NCBI GenBank assembly: GCA_041618535.1
Contig: JBFKFP010000141.1
Coordinates: 1-7,478, forward strand
Reading direction: 5' to 3'
DNA: 7,478 nucleotides
Origin: SHLJ01 sp041618535
GTDB taxonomy: Bacteria; Bacteroidota; Bacteroidia; Flavobacteriales; Flavobacteriaceae
A program made the translations under genes and the position numbers. Of the stretch, positions 1 through 5,749 are shown in pieces. Below the pieces are notes generated by a model. That model was given only the letters and a program-made list of their open reading frames with translations, made no database searches and had not been told where the DNA came from. Positions within the stretch are counted from its first letter, which is position 1; each line of letters opens with the position of its first letter.

Positions 1-669
1 AATGTATACGCTGCCAGGACCTTGAAGCTTTGCGAAAAACAAGCCTTCACCGCCAAATATGGTGTTCTTTATCCCACCTACAAATTCGATATCATAATCA
101 ACATCCTGGGTAAATCCCACTATGCATCCTGTGTCAACCCTGAGGGTTTCCCCTGCCTGAAGGACCCTTTTGGCCATGGTGCCTCCTGCATGAACGAAAG
201 CCAGGCCATCGCCTTCCAGTTTCTGCATGATAAATCCTTCACCTCCGAATAAGCCCCGCCCAAGACGTTTACTGAACTCTATTCCAACGCTTACCCCCTT
301 GGCTGCACAAAGAAAAGCATCTTTCTGACAAATGAATTTCCCTTTGAATTCCGTAAGATCGATCGGGATGATCTTACCGGGATAGGGGCTGGCAAAACTA
401 ACATTTCGCTTTCCTGTCATAGTATTGTAAAAGGCTGTCATAAAAAGACTTTCTCCGGTCAAAATTCGCTTTCCCGCACCGAGGACTTTCCCCAGAAACC
501 CCTGGTCCTTTTCAGAGCCATCTCCAAAAATGGTGCTCATCTTAATTCCGTCATCCATCATCATAAAACTTCCGGCCTCCGCAATAACTCCTTCCTGGGG
601 ATCCAATTCTATTTCGACGTATTGCATTTCCTCGCCATAAATACGATAATCTATTTCGTGTGCTGTCAT
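1..669 (-). CDS. TIGR00266 / AIM24-family protein, C-terminus cut off by the window edge
   Basis: The minus-strand frame opens at ATG 669-667 and stays open for 223 codons to the window edge, so the C-terminus is missing. The translation is characteristic of the TIGR00266 (AIM24-like) family: it begins MTAHEIDYRIYGEEMQYVEI, has EAGSFMMMDDGI at residues 31-42 and LTGESLFMT at 70-78, and carries two matching glycine turns, FGGEGF (141-146) and FGGEGL (205-210), the second followed by FFAKLQGPGS. Family members are about 260 residues as I recall, so perhaps 35-45 residues lie outside. There is no signal peptide or membrane segment, so a cytoplasmic all-beta protein is expected. The molecular function of bacterial members is not established; the eukaryotic relative AIM24 is mitochondrial. 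The gene starts 58 nt after the stop of the DUF4442 gene on the same strand, with no promoter visible between them, which suggests co-transcription. No Shine-Dalgarno is visible. The family call is secure; the role is unknown. Confidence 0.93.
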   Translation of the reverse strand, partial: MTAHEIDYRIYGEEMQYVEIELDPQEGVIAEAGSFMMMDDGIKMSTIFGDGSEKDQGFLGKVLGAGKRILTGESLFMTAFYNTMTGKRNVSFASPYPGKIIPIDLTEFKGKFICQKDAFLCAAKGVSVGIEFSKRLGRGLFGGEGFIMQKLEGDGLAFVHAGGTMAKRVLQAGETLRVDTGCIVGFTQDVDYDIEFVGGIKNTIFGGEGLFFAKLQGPGSVYI

Positions 670-727
670 TGTATTATAAATTATTTGATTTGCCTATTTG
701 TTGCCGACTCCTTAAAACTGTTACATC

Positions 728-1189
728 CTATTTTTCAGATTTTAGTTTTAAGGTCCATTCAAAGTCAAATTCAGACACTACGATGCCGTCCTCATTTCTT
801 CCTTCTGCGTGCAGCCAAACCGTTTGGCCCTCATTCGTTTTCAAGGCCATATCCAATGTGGCATCAATTTTTTTGCCTTCCGCACATGTAAACGTGATAA
901 GTCCGGTGGCTTTCTTGCTGAACTTTGCCTTGTTGTTCAATACGAGCATAGATACCGGTTTCCCGCAATCAACTATTTTACCCATAACCAGGGCGCCTGT
1001 CGTCAATTCGGCAGCCATCCCCTGAACGGCCCAGAACATTGATTTAAAGGGATTCTGATTGATCCATCTGTGCTTTACAGTGACTACGCAACGGTTGTCA
1101 TCCAGTGATCTTGCCCTCACGCCACATAAGAACGCAGCTGGCAACTTCAACATATTAAAACGATTTACCTGTTTTGCTTTGAGCTTCAC
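728..1189 (-). CDS. DUF4442 domain protein (hotdog-fold, thioesterase-like)
   Basis: This minus-strand frame ends at TAG 730-728. I chose GTG 1189-1187 as start (153 residues) because it places the conserved FNMLKLPAAFLCGVR segment about 11 residues from the N-terminus, the position I recall for flavobacterial homologues. A TTG at 1219 would add 10 residues, and no in-frame ATG lies between them. The core reads VKHRWINQNPFKSMFWAVQG followed by MAAELTTGALV, the signature of DUF4442, a family with a predicted hotdog fold related to PaaI-type acyl-CoA thioesterases. The basic/Asn-rich HRWINQNPF turn and the Glu of AAELTTG correspond to where hotdog thioesterases place their active site; catalysis here is inferred. 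No signal peptide or membrane segment is seen, so it is probably cytoplasmic. It is likely the first gene of a two-gene unit with the TIGR00266 gene. The minus strand has TAATTTG at 1214-1208, one T short of the -7 consensus, which would suit the GTG start. Confidence 0.9.
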   Translation of the reverse strand: MKLKAKQVNRFNMLKLPAAFLCGVRARSLDDNRCVVTVKHRWINQNPFKSMFWAVQGMAAELTTGALVMGKIVDCGKPVSMLVLNNKAKFSKKATGLITFTCAEGKKIDATLDMALKTNEGQTVWLHAEGRNEDGIVVSEFDFEWTLKLKSEK

Positions 1190-1269
1190 CTGTGTATAAT
1201 TTGAATGCAAATTACCCAAAATTTGAATATGTAGTTTTGTTAAAATTATGTTAATTTATACTACTATGT

Positions 1270-1302
1270 TTTGCATAATACCTTCTTTTGGATATATATT
1301 TG
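1270..1302 (+). promoter_or_regulatory. Bacteroidota-type promoter for the DUF4870 gene
   Basis: TTTG at 1270-1273 and TATATTTG at 1295-1302 are separated by 21 bp and match the Bacteroidota -33 (TTTG) and -7 (TAnnTTTG) elements. Transcription would start near 1309, giving a leader of about 20 nt before ATG 1330. The -7 box lies inside the longer reading frame that begins at TTG 1288, which argues against that upstream start. A second TAnnTTTG match, TAGTTTTG at 1232-1239, has no TTG at a suitable distance. Confidence 0.6.
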
Positions 1303-1329
1303 CATAAGAAACTATTATATACTTTTAAA

Positions 1330-1785
1330 ATGACCTTGACAACCCACCAAAAAAACATTGCTTCAGTCATTCATTTGTCGGCACTTTCCAAGTATTTATT
1401 TCCATTTGGAAATTTTATAATGCCGTTGATTTTCTGGACCATGAATAAGGACAAATCTGAATTTATAGATAAACATGGCAAAGCCTGTCTGAATTTTCAG
1501 CTGAGTATTTTCCTCTACCTTGTGGTGATTTCATGCCTTTCCATTCCTCTTTTTCTATTTGGAGTTTTTCACACTTTCGATTTTCCGGATTTCTGGTTTG
1601 GCTACGATTTCGATTTTCATCTGTCAAGGTACGACAGTTTCAATGTTATACTGTTTACTATCCTGATCGGTCTGCTGGCTTTAGCGGCGATAGTCCTGGA
1701 GATCGTCTTCATAATTATCGCAACCACAAAAGCGAATAATGGCGAATTGTATAAATATCCGATAACCATCAATTTTTTAAAATAG
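1330..1785 (+). CDS. DUF4870 (Tic20-like) small membrane protein
   Basis: A protein of 151 residues starting at ATG 1330. The frame can be extended to TTG 1288, but the promoter -7 box at 1295-1302 falls inside that extension and ATG 1330 gives the usual DUF4870 N-terminus. Diagnostic is the segment around residues 31-58: MPLIFWTMNKDKSEFIDKHG, then KACLNFQL, which is the conserved loop of the DUF4870/Tic20-like family. Hydrophobic stretches at about 21-38, 56-80 and 106-132 suggest three to four inner-membrane segments, with an aromatic and acidic outer loop at 81-104 rich in F, D, W and Y. Bacterial members have no settled function; the Tic20 resemblance concerns fold and topology rather than demonstrated protein import. 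It lies 120 nt upstream of padR on the same strand with no clear terminator between, so partial read-through into the PadR/PspC operon is possible. Confidence 0.88.
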   Translation: MTLTTHQKNIASVIHLSALSKYLFPFGNFIMPLIFWTMNKDKSEFIDKHGKACLNFQLSIFLYLVVISCLSIPLFLFGVFHTFDFPDFWFGYDFDFHLSRYDSFNVILFTILIGLLALAAIVLEIVFIIIATTKANNGELYKYPITINFLK

Positions 1786-1789
1786 AATC

Positions 1790-1819
1790 TCATCAATCAA
1801 AAAATCATCAATCAAAAAA
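1790..1819. repeat. 15-bp perfect tandem duplication in the DUF4870-padR gap
   Basis: TCATCAATCAAAAAA occurs twice back to back, at 1790-1804 and 1805-1819, directly after the DUF4870 stop codon. Related ATCAATCA strings also occur at 4033-4040, ahead of the DUF2807 lipoprotein gene, and at 4786-4797, just after it. Function is unknown; it could be a slippage product or an untranslated-region motif. Confidence 0.8.
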
Positions 1820-1862
1820 CGAACAGTTATTAAAAATCCAAATTCTAATCATTATGACATCT

Positions 1863-1870
1863 TAATATTG
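1863..1870 (+). promoter_or_regulatory. Possible -7 element of the padR operon
   Basis: TAATATTG differs from TAnnTTTG at one base and sits 35 nt before ATG 1906. No TTG lies 19-21 bp upstream, so this is only the best candidate. ACAT (1857-1860) and ATGT (1872-1875) flank it as short inverted arms, which would suit autoregulation by PadR, but the arms are only 4 bp. Confidence 0.27.
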
Positions 1871-1905
1871 CATGTGATGCTTAGAAATAAAACAACATCT
1901 AACAC

Positions 1906-2247
1906 ATGAAAATAGAGAACACAAAAGCACAAATGCGCAAGGGCGTACTCGAGTACTGCATCTTGTCGATTCTCAGGGATGACGATGCCTATGTGGCAGA
2001 AATTCTGGAGACCTTGAAAGATGCGAAGATGCTGGTAGTTGAAGGAACGATATATCCTCTGCTAACGCGCTTAAAGAATGCAGGGCTTCTCAATTACAGG
2101 TGGGAAGAATCTACCTCAGGTCCTCCAAGAAAATATTATGGATTGACTGAAACAGGTAAATTATTCCTTAATGAATTAAATACTACCTGGAGCGAATTAC
2201 AAAATGCAGTTAACCTAGTCACTAGTCAAAAAACAGCGAAAAAATGA
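1906..2247 (+). CDS. PadR-family winged-helix transcriptional regulator
   Basis: A 113-residue protein of the short PadR subfamily, with one winged-helix domain and a minimal C-terminal tail. Helix 1 is RKGVLEYCILSIL (11-23). The recognition-helix segment EGTIYPLLTRLKNAGLL (46-62) is the hallmark PadR sequence, and the wing plus following strand are GPPRKYYGLTETGK (72-85). PadR proteins are dimeric repressors that usually control their own operon and are released by a ligand or partner protein. The stop TGA 2245-2247 overlaps the next start, ATG 2244, as ATGA, so the regulator and the PspC membrane protein are translationally coupled. The effector is therefore probably the membrane protein rather than a phenolic acid or drug. 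There is no Shine-Dalgarno before ATG 1906. The family is certain; target sites and signal are not known from sequence. Confidence 0.95.
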   Translation: MKIENTKAQMRKGVLEYCILSILRDDDAYVAEILETLKDAKMLVVEGTIYPLLTRLKNAGLLNYRWEESTSGPPRKYYGLTETGKLFLNELNTTWSELQNAVNLVTSQKTAKK

Positions 2248-3950
2248 ATAAAACAGTAAACATAAATTTAGCAGGTATATTCTTCCATATCGATGAAGAT
2301 GCGTACTTAAAATTACAACGCTATCTCGATGCTATCAAACGTTCATTTACCGATTCCCAGGGCCGTAATGAGATCATTTCCGATATCGAAGCCCGGATTG
2401 CGGAGCTGTTTAATGAACGAGTTCAAAACGAGAAGCAGGTTGTTTCGATGAAAGAAGTGGACGAGGTCATTACAATTATGGGTCAGCCTGAAGATTATAT
2501 GGTTGACGAAGAGATCTTTGATGATGAACCTCAAACTCAGTATAAATCAAGCAGCAGTGCGAGAAAACTGTTCAGGGATAAGGACAATGCCTATATAGGT
2601 GGTGTATCTGCCGGATTAGGACACTATTTCGGCATAGACCCTCTTTGGATAAGGCTTGCCTGGATCGTATTGTTCTTCGGAGCAGGCACAGGAATTCTTC
2701 TTTATATCCTTCTTTGGATACTCATGCCGGTGGCAGAATCTACCGCCGATAAACTGGCTATGACGGGAAAGCCTGTTAACATTACCAATATAGAAGAAAA
2801 GGTTAAAGAAGGGTTTGGTAGTGTAAAGGACAGTGTGGACGATGCAGTTAAAAGGCTCCCCAGCGGAGATAAAGTAAAATCGACCTCTCGTTCATTTTTT
2901 GAGGCCCTTGGCAATGTCTTCCTTTTCTTTTTCAAGGTTGTCGCCAAATTCATCGGAATCATTTTGATTATCGTTGGAGCAACCACGCTAATAGCGCTGA
3001 TAATTGGATTGCTTTCTGCAGGAGTGGCAGACTTGTTCCAGTTCCCCGGAATTGATTTTGCAGATGCTGTTTACACCTCTACACTGCCTATATGGCTGGT
3101 TTCATTACTGGTGCTTGCCGCGGTCGGAATACCATTCTTTTATGTCTTTATACTAGGCCTGAAGATTCTGATCAATAACATCAAGCCTTTCCATAAAGGA
3201 GTTAACATAGCGCTGCTGGGAATCTGGCTTACGTCAATAATAGTCCTGGCAGTATTTGCCGCCAAGGAAGTACATGACTTCTCTCGTGAGGCAAGTGCTA
3301 CCGACAAAACCGAGCTGAATATTAAAGCGGATGACACCTTAAATATACGTATGGTGGGGAATGATTTTTACTCCCGGAGCCTTTACAGAGATTATGATTT
3401 TGATATCGTTGAGGATGAGCAGGACAACAGGATAATCTATTCATCAAACGTCCGTCTTATCGTACGCTCAACCAAAGATTCAATCGGCTACGTAAATGTC
3501 GAGAAGAACGCGAGGGGAGGAAGTTATTCCGAAGCAAGGGACCGTGCAGCGAGTATCGATTATAATTACGCACTCTCCGGAAATGACCTTCTGCTGGATG
3601 GATTCTTTACCACAGATGCTGATAATAAATTCAGGGATCAGGAAGTTGAAGTGATCGTTTATCTTCCTGAGGGCAGCATAGTTTATGCCGATGGCAACAC
3701 TTACTCCTTCCACAGGAATACTTCATATTACAGGGATATCCTGGATAACGGATTCGAAGAGCATTACCTGAAAGTGATATATAATGATGTTATATGCCTT
3801 GACTGCCCCGATGAGAAGCGATTTAGAATGGATATCAAAGACGAGAATTCCAAGATCAAATTGGATGAAGACGGCCTCGAAATCAAAGATGATGAGGTTC
3901 AGGTCAGGATCGATTCATCCGGAATAAATATCAAATCTAATGACAACTGA
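2244..3950 (+). CDS. PspC-domain multipass membrane protein with N-terminal HAAS-like domain
   Basis: A 568-residue protein. Residues 1-90 form a helical cytoplasmic domain, YLKLQRYLDAIKRSF through VDEVITIMGQPEDY (21-85), whose layout and terminal MGQPEDY resemble the HAAS domain of PadR-linked membrane proteins; that assignment is mine by pattern. Residues 106-163 are a clear PspC domain (FRDKDNAYIGGVSAGLGHYF, then GIDPLWIRLAWIVLFF, ending LLWILMP). Further hydrophobic segments lie at about 233-258, 281-307 and 321-340, separated by a charged linker (164-220). Residues 345-568 are a long, acidic, beta-rich hydrophilic tail with a CLDC pair at 518-521 and a C-terminus dense in D, E and K. Four membrane helices would leave both ends on the same side, so which side the tail faces is unclear. 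PspC proteins take part in envelope-stress responses. ATGA overlap with padR implies a stoichiometric regulator-sensor pair; the DUF2807 genes follow. It is well above usual PspC size, since simple members are little more than the domain itself. Confidence 0.92.
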   Translation: MNKTVNINLAGIFFHIDEDAYLKLQRYLDAIKRSFTDSQGRNEIISDIEARIAELFNERVQNEKQVVSMKEVDEVITIMGQPEDYMVDEEIFDDEPQTQYKSSSSARKLFRDKDNAYIGGVSAGLGHYFGIDPLWIRLAWIVLFFGAGTGILLYILLWILMPVAESTADKLAMTGKPVNITNIEEKVKEGFGSVKDSVDDAVKRLPSGDKVKSTSRSFFEALGNVFLFFFKVVAKFIGIILIIVGATTLIALIIGLLSAGVADLFQFPGIDFADAVYTSTLPIWLVSLLVLAAVGIPFFYVFILGLKILINNIKPFHKGVNIALLGIWLTSIIVLAVFAAKEVHDFSREASATDKTELNIKADDTLNIRMVGNDFYSRSLYRDYDFDIVEDEQDNRIIYSSNVRLIVRSTKDSIGYVNVEKNARGGSYSEARDRAASIDYNYALSGNDLLLDGFFTTDADNKFRDQEVEVIVYLPEGSIVYADGNTYSFHRNTSYYRDILDNGFEEHYLKVIYNDVICLDCPDEKRFRMDIKDENSKIKLDEDGLEIKDDEVQVRIDSSGINIKSNDN

Positions 3951-3992
3951 CAATTCATCCCATCATTTTAACAACTGGGTAAATTGAATTGT
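3950..3992 (+). other. Inverted repeat after the PspC gene (possible attenuator or operator)
   Basis: ACAATTCA (3950-3957) and TGAATTGT (3985-3992) are perfect 8-bp inverted arms. Inside them CCCA (3959-3962) can pair with TGGG (3976-3979). No T-run follows, so it is not a standard intrinsic terminator. The right arm contains the TTG proposed as the -33 element of the downstream promoter, so the structure or a bound protein could influence that promoter. Confidence 0.4.
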
Positions 3993-4020
3993 AAATTATT
4001 GAAGAACACCAATATTTTTG
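3989..4020 (+). promoter_or_regulatory. Bacteroidota-type promoter for the DUF2807 lipoprotein gene
   Basis: TTG at 3989-3991 (ATTG from 3988), a 21-bp spacer and TATTTTTG at 4013-4020 match the -33/-7 pair with the same spacing as the promoter at 1270-1302. Transcription would start near 4027, leaving a leader of about 30 nt before ATG 4057. The lipoprotein gene could therefore be transcribed separately from padR-pspC. Confidence 0.55.
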
Positions 4021-4056
4021 AATCATATTTAAATCAATCAGAAAAACACCGCAATC

Positions 4057-4785
4057 ATGACAACTATCACTAAATTAATTATAGGAACCATCTTAAGCTT
4101 ACTCATGCTTTCCTGCAATTTTCATGGCAACTTCGGTTTTGGGGTAAGGGGAAATGGCAATGTTCAAAGCGAAGACCGGGAAATCCCGACAGACTTCGAC
4201 GAAATTGAGGTGAGCAGAGGACTGGATGTTTATCTTACACAGGATGATGACGTCGATATCTCTGTTGAGGCAGACGAAAATCTTATGGATATTATTATCA
4301 CTGAAGTTGAGAACAACATACTGTATATCTATGCCGACGAGAATATCGCGTCCTCAAGGTCTCAAAAAGTTTTCGTGAAATTCAAAGACATTGATAAAAT
4401 AACGGCAACCTCGGGAAGCGACGTTTTCTCAACAAACGTGATCAATGTCGATAATCTTGAACTGCATACAAATAGCGGCAGCGACATGGAATTAGCAATA
4501 GATGTTGATGTGGTTGAATGCATCAGTACCAGCGGAAGCGACTTAAGGTTGTCTGGCAACGCCAACACCATGTATGCCGAAGCAAATAGCGGGAGCGACA
4601 TCAAGGCGGGAAATCTGAAAACCATAAAGTGCGAGGCCAATGCGAATAGCGGAGCTGACATCACGGTTCATGCTTCATCAGAACTCATCGCAAAGGCATC
4701 CAGCGGTGGGGATATTAAATATTTCGGTGACCCCGAAAAGGTCTCTAAGCGAGATGGTATGTCAGGCAGCGTTCGAAAACAATAA
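4057..4785 (+). CDS. Head-GIN (DUF2807) beta-repeat lipoprotein
   Basis: A 242-residue protein with a lipoprotein signal: hydrophobic residues 7-18 end in LMLSC, making Cys20 the likely lipidated residue. The mature N-terminus is glycine-rich (GNFGFGVRGNGN), then DFDEIEVSRGLDVYL (46-60) opens the DUF2807 (putative auto-transporter adhesin, head-GIN) domain that fills the rest. The C-terminal half is a regular repeat. SGSD occurs at 119-122, 140-143, 159-162 and 178-181, followed by SGAD (198-201) and SGGD (216-219), so rungs recur every 18-21 residues, as expected for a right-handed beta-helix or beta-roll. Such proteins belong to the 'toastrack'-like group linked to PspC and envelope stress. 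The Asp-rich turns would allow metal binding, which is inference. It sits 106 nt after the pspC stop with its own promoter and ends before a strong terminator. Outer-membrane or periplasmic attachment is likely. Confidence 0.93.
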   Translation: MTTITKLIIGTILSLLMLSCNFHGNFGFGVRGNGNVQSEDREIPTDFDEIEVSRGLDVYLTQDDDVDISVEADENLMDIIITEVENNILYIYADENIASSRSQKVFVKFKDIDKITATSGSDVFSTNVINVDNLELHTNSGSDMELAIDVDVVECISTSGSDLRLSGNANTMYAEANSGSDIKAGNLKTIKCEANANSGADITVHASSELIAKASSGGDIKYFGDPEKVSKRDGMSGSVRKQ

Positions 4786-4839
4786 ATCAATCAATCAAAA
4801 TACTATACAACCGGTCCACTGATCAGCCAATTTTAATTT

Positions 4840-4871
4840 AACCATCCCGAATCATAATTTGGGATGGTTTT
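4840..4871 (+). terminator. Intrinsic terminator of the padR-pspC-DUF2807 unit
   Basis: AACCATCCCGAAT (4840-4852) pairs with ATTTGGGATGGTT (4857-4869) over 13 bp, including one G-T wobble, around a CATA loop, and is followed by TT, so TTTT runs through 4871. It lies 54 nt after the DUF2807 lipoprotein stop. The U-run is short but the stem is strong. It separates the lipoprotein gene from the promoter at 4875. Confidence 0.75.
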
Positions 4872-4874
4872 CGT

Positions 4875-4882
4875 TATATTTG
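4875..4882 (+). promoter_or_regulatory. -7 element for the second DUF2807 gene
   Basis: TATATTTG is an exact TAnnTTTG match, four bases after the terminator T-run and 23 nt before ATG 4906. No TTG sits 19-21 bp upstream, because that region is the terminator stem; the nearest TTTG (4858-4861) is 13 bp away, too close. The position supports a start at 4900 or 4906 rather than at ATG 4864, which lies inside the terminator stem. Confidence 0.45.
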
Positions 4883-4905
4883 TTCGTAACCATTGCTATA
4901 TGACG

Positions 4906-5748
4906 ATGAAAAAAGCCCTGATCACATTAGTTGCATGTTGTTTGTTTTCAGCTTCTTATGCTCAAAGTAAACAAAAGATAAAAGGCAATCGTAATGTCAC
5001 CGTTTCAGAAACCCCCATCAATAGCTTTAATCGGATTGTGGTAGGGGAAGAATTCAAGGTAGATCTTATTGAAGGCCAGGAGGCAGAGGTTTTTATAGAG
5101 ACTGATGAGAACCTGCAGGAAGTGATAAAATTCAATGTTGCCGACAGCACCTTATATTTTAGCAGCTCCAAAAGGATTACCACATTTAAGAAAATGTCTA
5201 TCAAGGTCACCTACACCAGAAGCCTGAAGCAAATTGAAGTTCAGGAAAACGGTGAGGTTAGTTCCCTGACATCTCTTGACCTTGATGAACTAACCCTGGT
5301 AAATTCAGGGAGTAGCAAGTCCTTCCTAAATGTAAAAACTCCGAAATTCAAGGTGATCAATAACGAAAGATCGAAGGTCAAACTTAATGTAACGACCAGC
5401 ACTGCGACGCTTGAATTAAACGACAATTCAAAATTGGAAGCACTTTTTACTGTTGACAGCATGTATGTAGACATGCTTCAGCGCTCAAATTCCAAAATTG
5501 AAGGCGATGTCAAATCCCTGGAGATCGTCACCGATAATTATTCAGTTTTTAACGGTCGGAATCTAATGGCTGAAGAGGCTGTAGTGAATTCTGATCTGAA
5601 CAGCAATGTTTATGTTAATGCGATCAATTCTCTGAACATAGAATCAAGAGGAAACAGTGAAGTATTCGTATATAATACCCCTGCCATCACTCTTACCACC
5701 TTTGAAGGGGCGGCGAAACTTCATAAAAAGGAAATGAAGAAGAAATAG
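4906..5748 (+). CDS. Exported DUF2807 (head-GIN-like) beta-repeat protein, second copy
   Basis: From ATG 4906 the protein has 280 residues (ATG 4900 would add MT). It starts with a signal peptide, MKKALITLVACCLFSASYAQ, with likely cleavage after SYA, so it is secreted or periplasmic. A LVAC string at 8-11 resembles a lipobox but is too close to the N-terminus to be convincing. FNRIVVGEEFKVDLIEG (41-57) matches the DUF2807 opening of the neighbouring lipoprotein. The repeat persists in altered form, with small polar turns NSGSSK (133-138), NERSKV (153-158), NDNSKL (172-177), RSNSKI (193-198), DNYSVF (210-215), DLNSNV (230-235) and RGNSEV (248-253), again every 17-21 residues. The SGSD consensus has been replaced by NSK/NSE-type turns, and the tail is lysine-rich (KLHKKEMKKK). 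It is probably a diverged paralogue with a related envelope role. Its stop is 1 nt from the convergent trxB stop. Confidence 0.86.
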   Translation: MKKALITLVACCLFSASYAQSKQKIKGNRNVTVSETPINSFNRIVVGEEFKVDLIEGQEAEVFIETDENLQEVIKFNVADSTLYFSSSKRITTFKKMSIKVTYTRSLKQIEVQENGEVSSLTSLDLDELTLVNSGSSKSFLNVKTPKFKVINNERSKVKLNVTTSTATLELNDNSKLEALFTVDSMYVDMLQRSNSKIEGDVKSLEIVTDNYSVFNGRNLMAEEAVVNSDLNSNVYVNAINSLNIESRGNSEVFVYNTPAITLTTFEGAAKLHKKEMKKK

Positions 5749-5749
5749 A

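Noticed and set aside
1232..1239. TAGTTTTG, an exact TAnnTTTG match upstream of the DUF4870 gene
   Set aside because: No TTG lies 19-21 bp upstream, and the better-spaced promoter at 1270-1302 is closer to the start.
1288..1329. Upstream TTG start for the DUF4870 protein adding 14 residues
   Set aside because: The extension contains the -7 box TATATTTG (1295-1302), and ATG 1330 gives the usual family N-terminus.
3480..3713. Minus-strand open frame inside the PspC gene, and similar antisense frames inside the other genes
   Set aside because: These are in the shadow of clearly recognisable genes and show no protein-like motifs of their own.
4927..4938. LVAC lipobox-like string in the second DUF2807 protein
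   Set aside because: It lies only 11 residues from the start with too short a hydrophobic core; the later SYA-Q cleavage site is more convincing.
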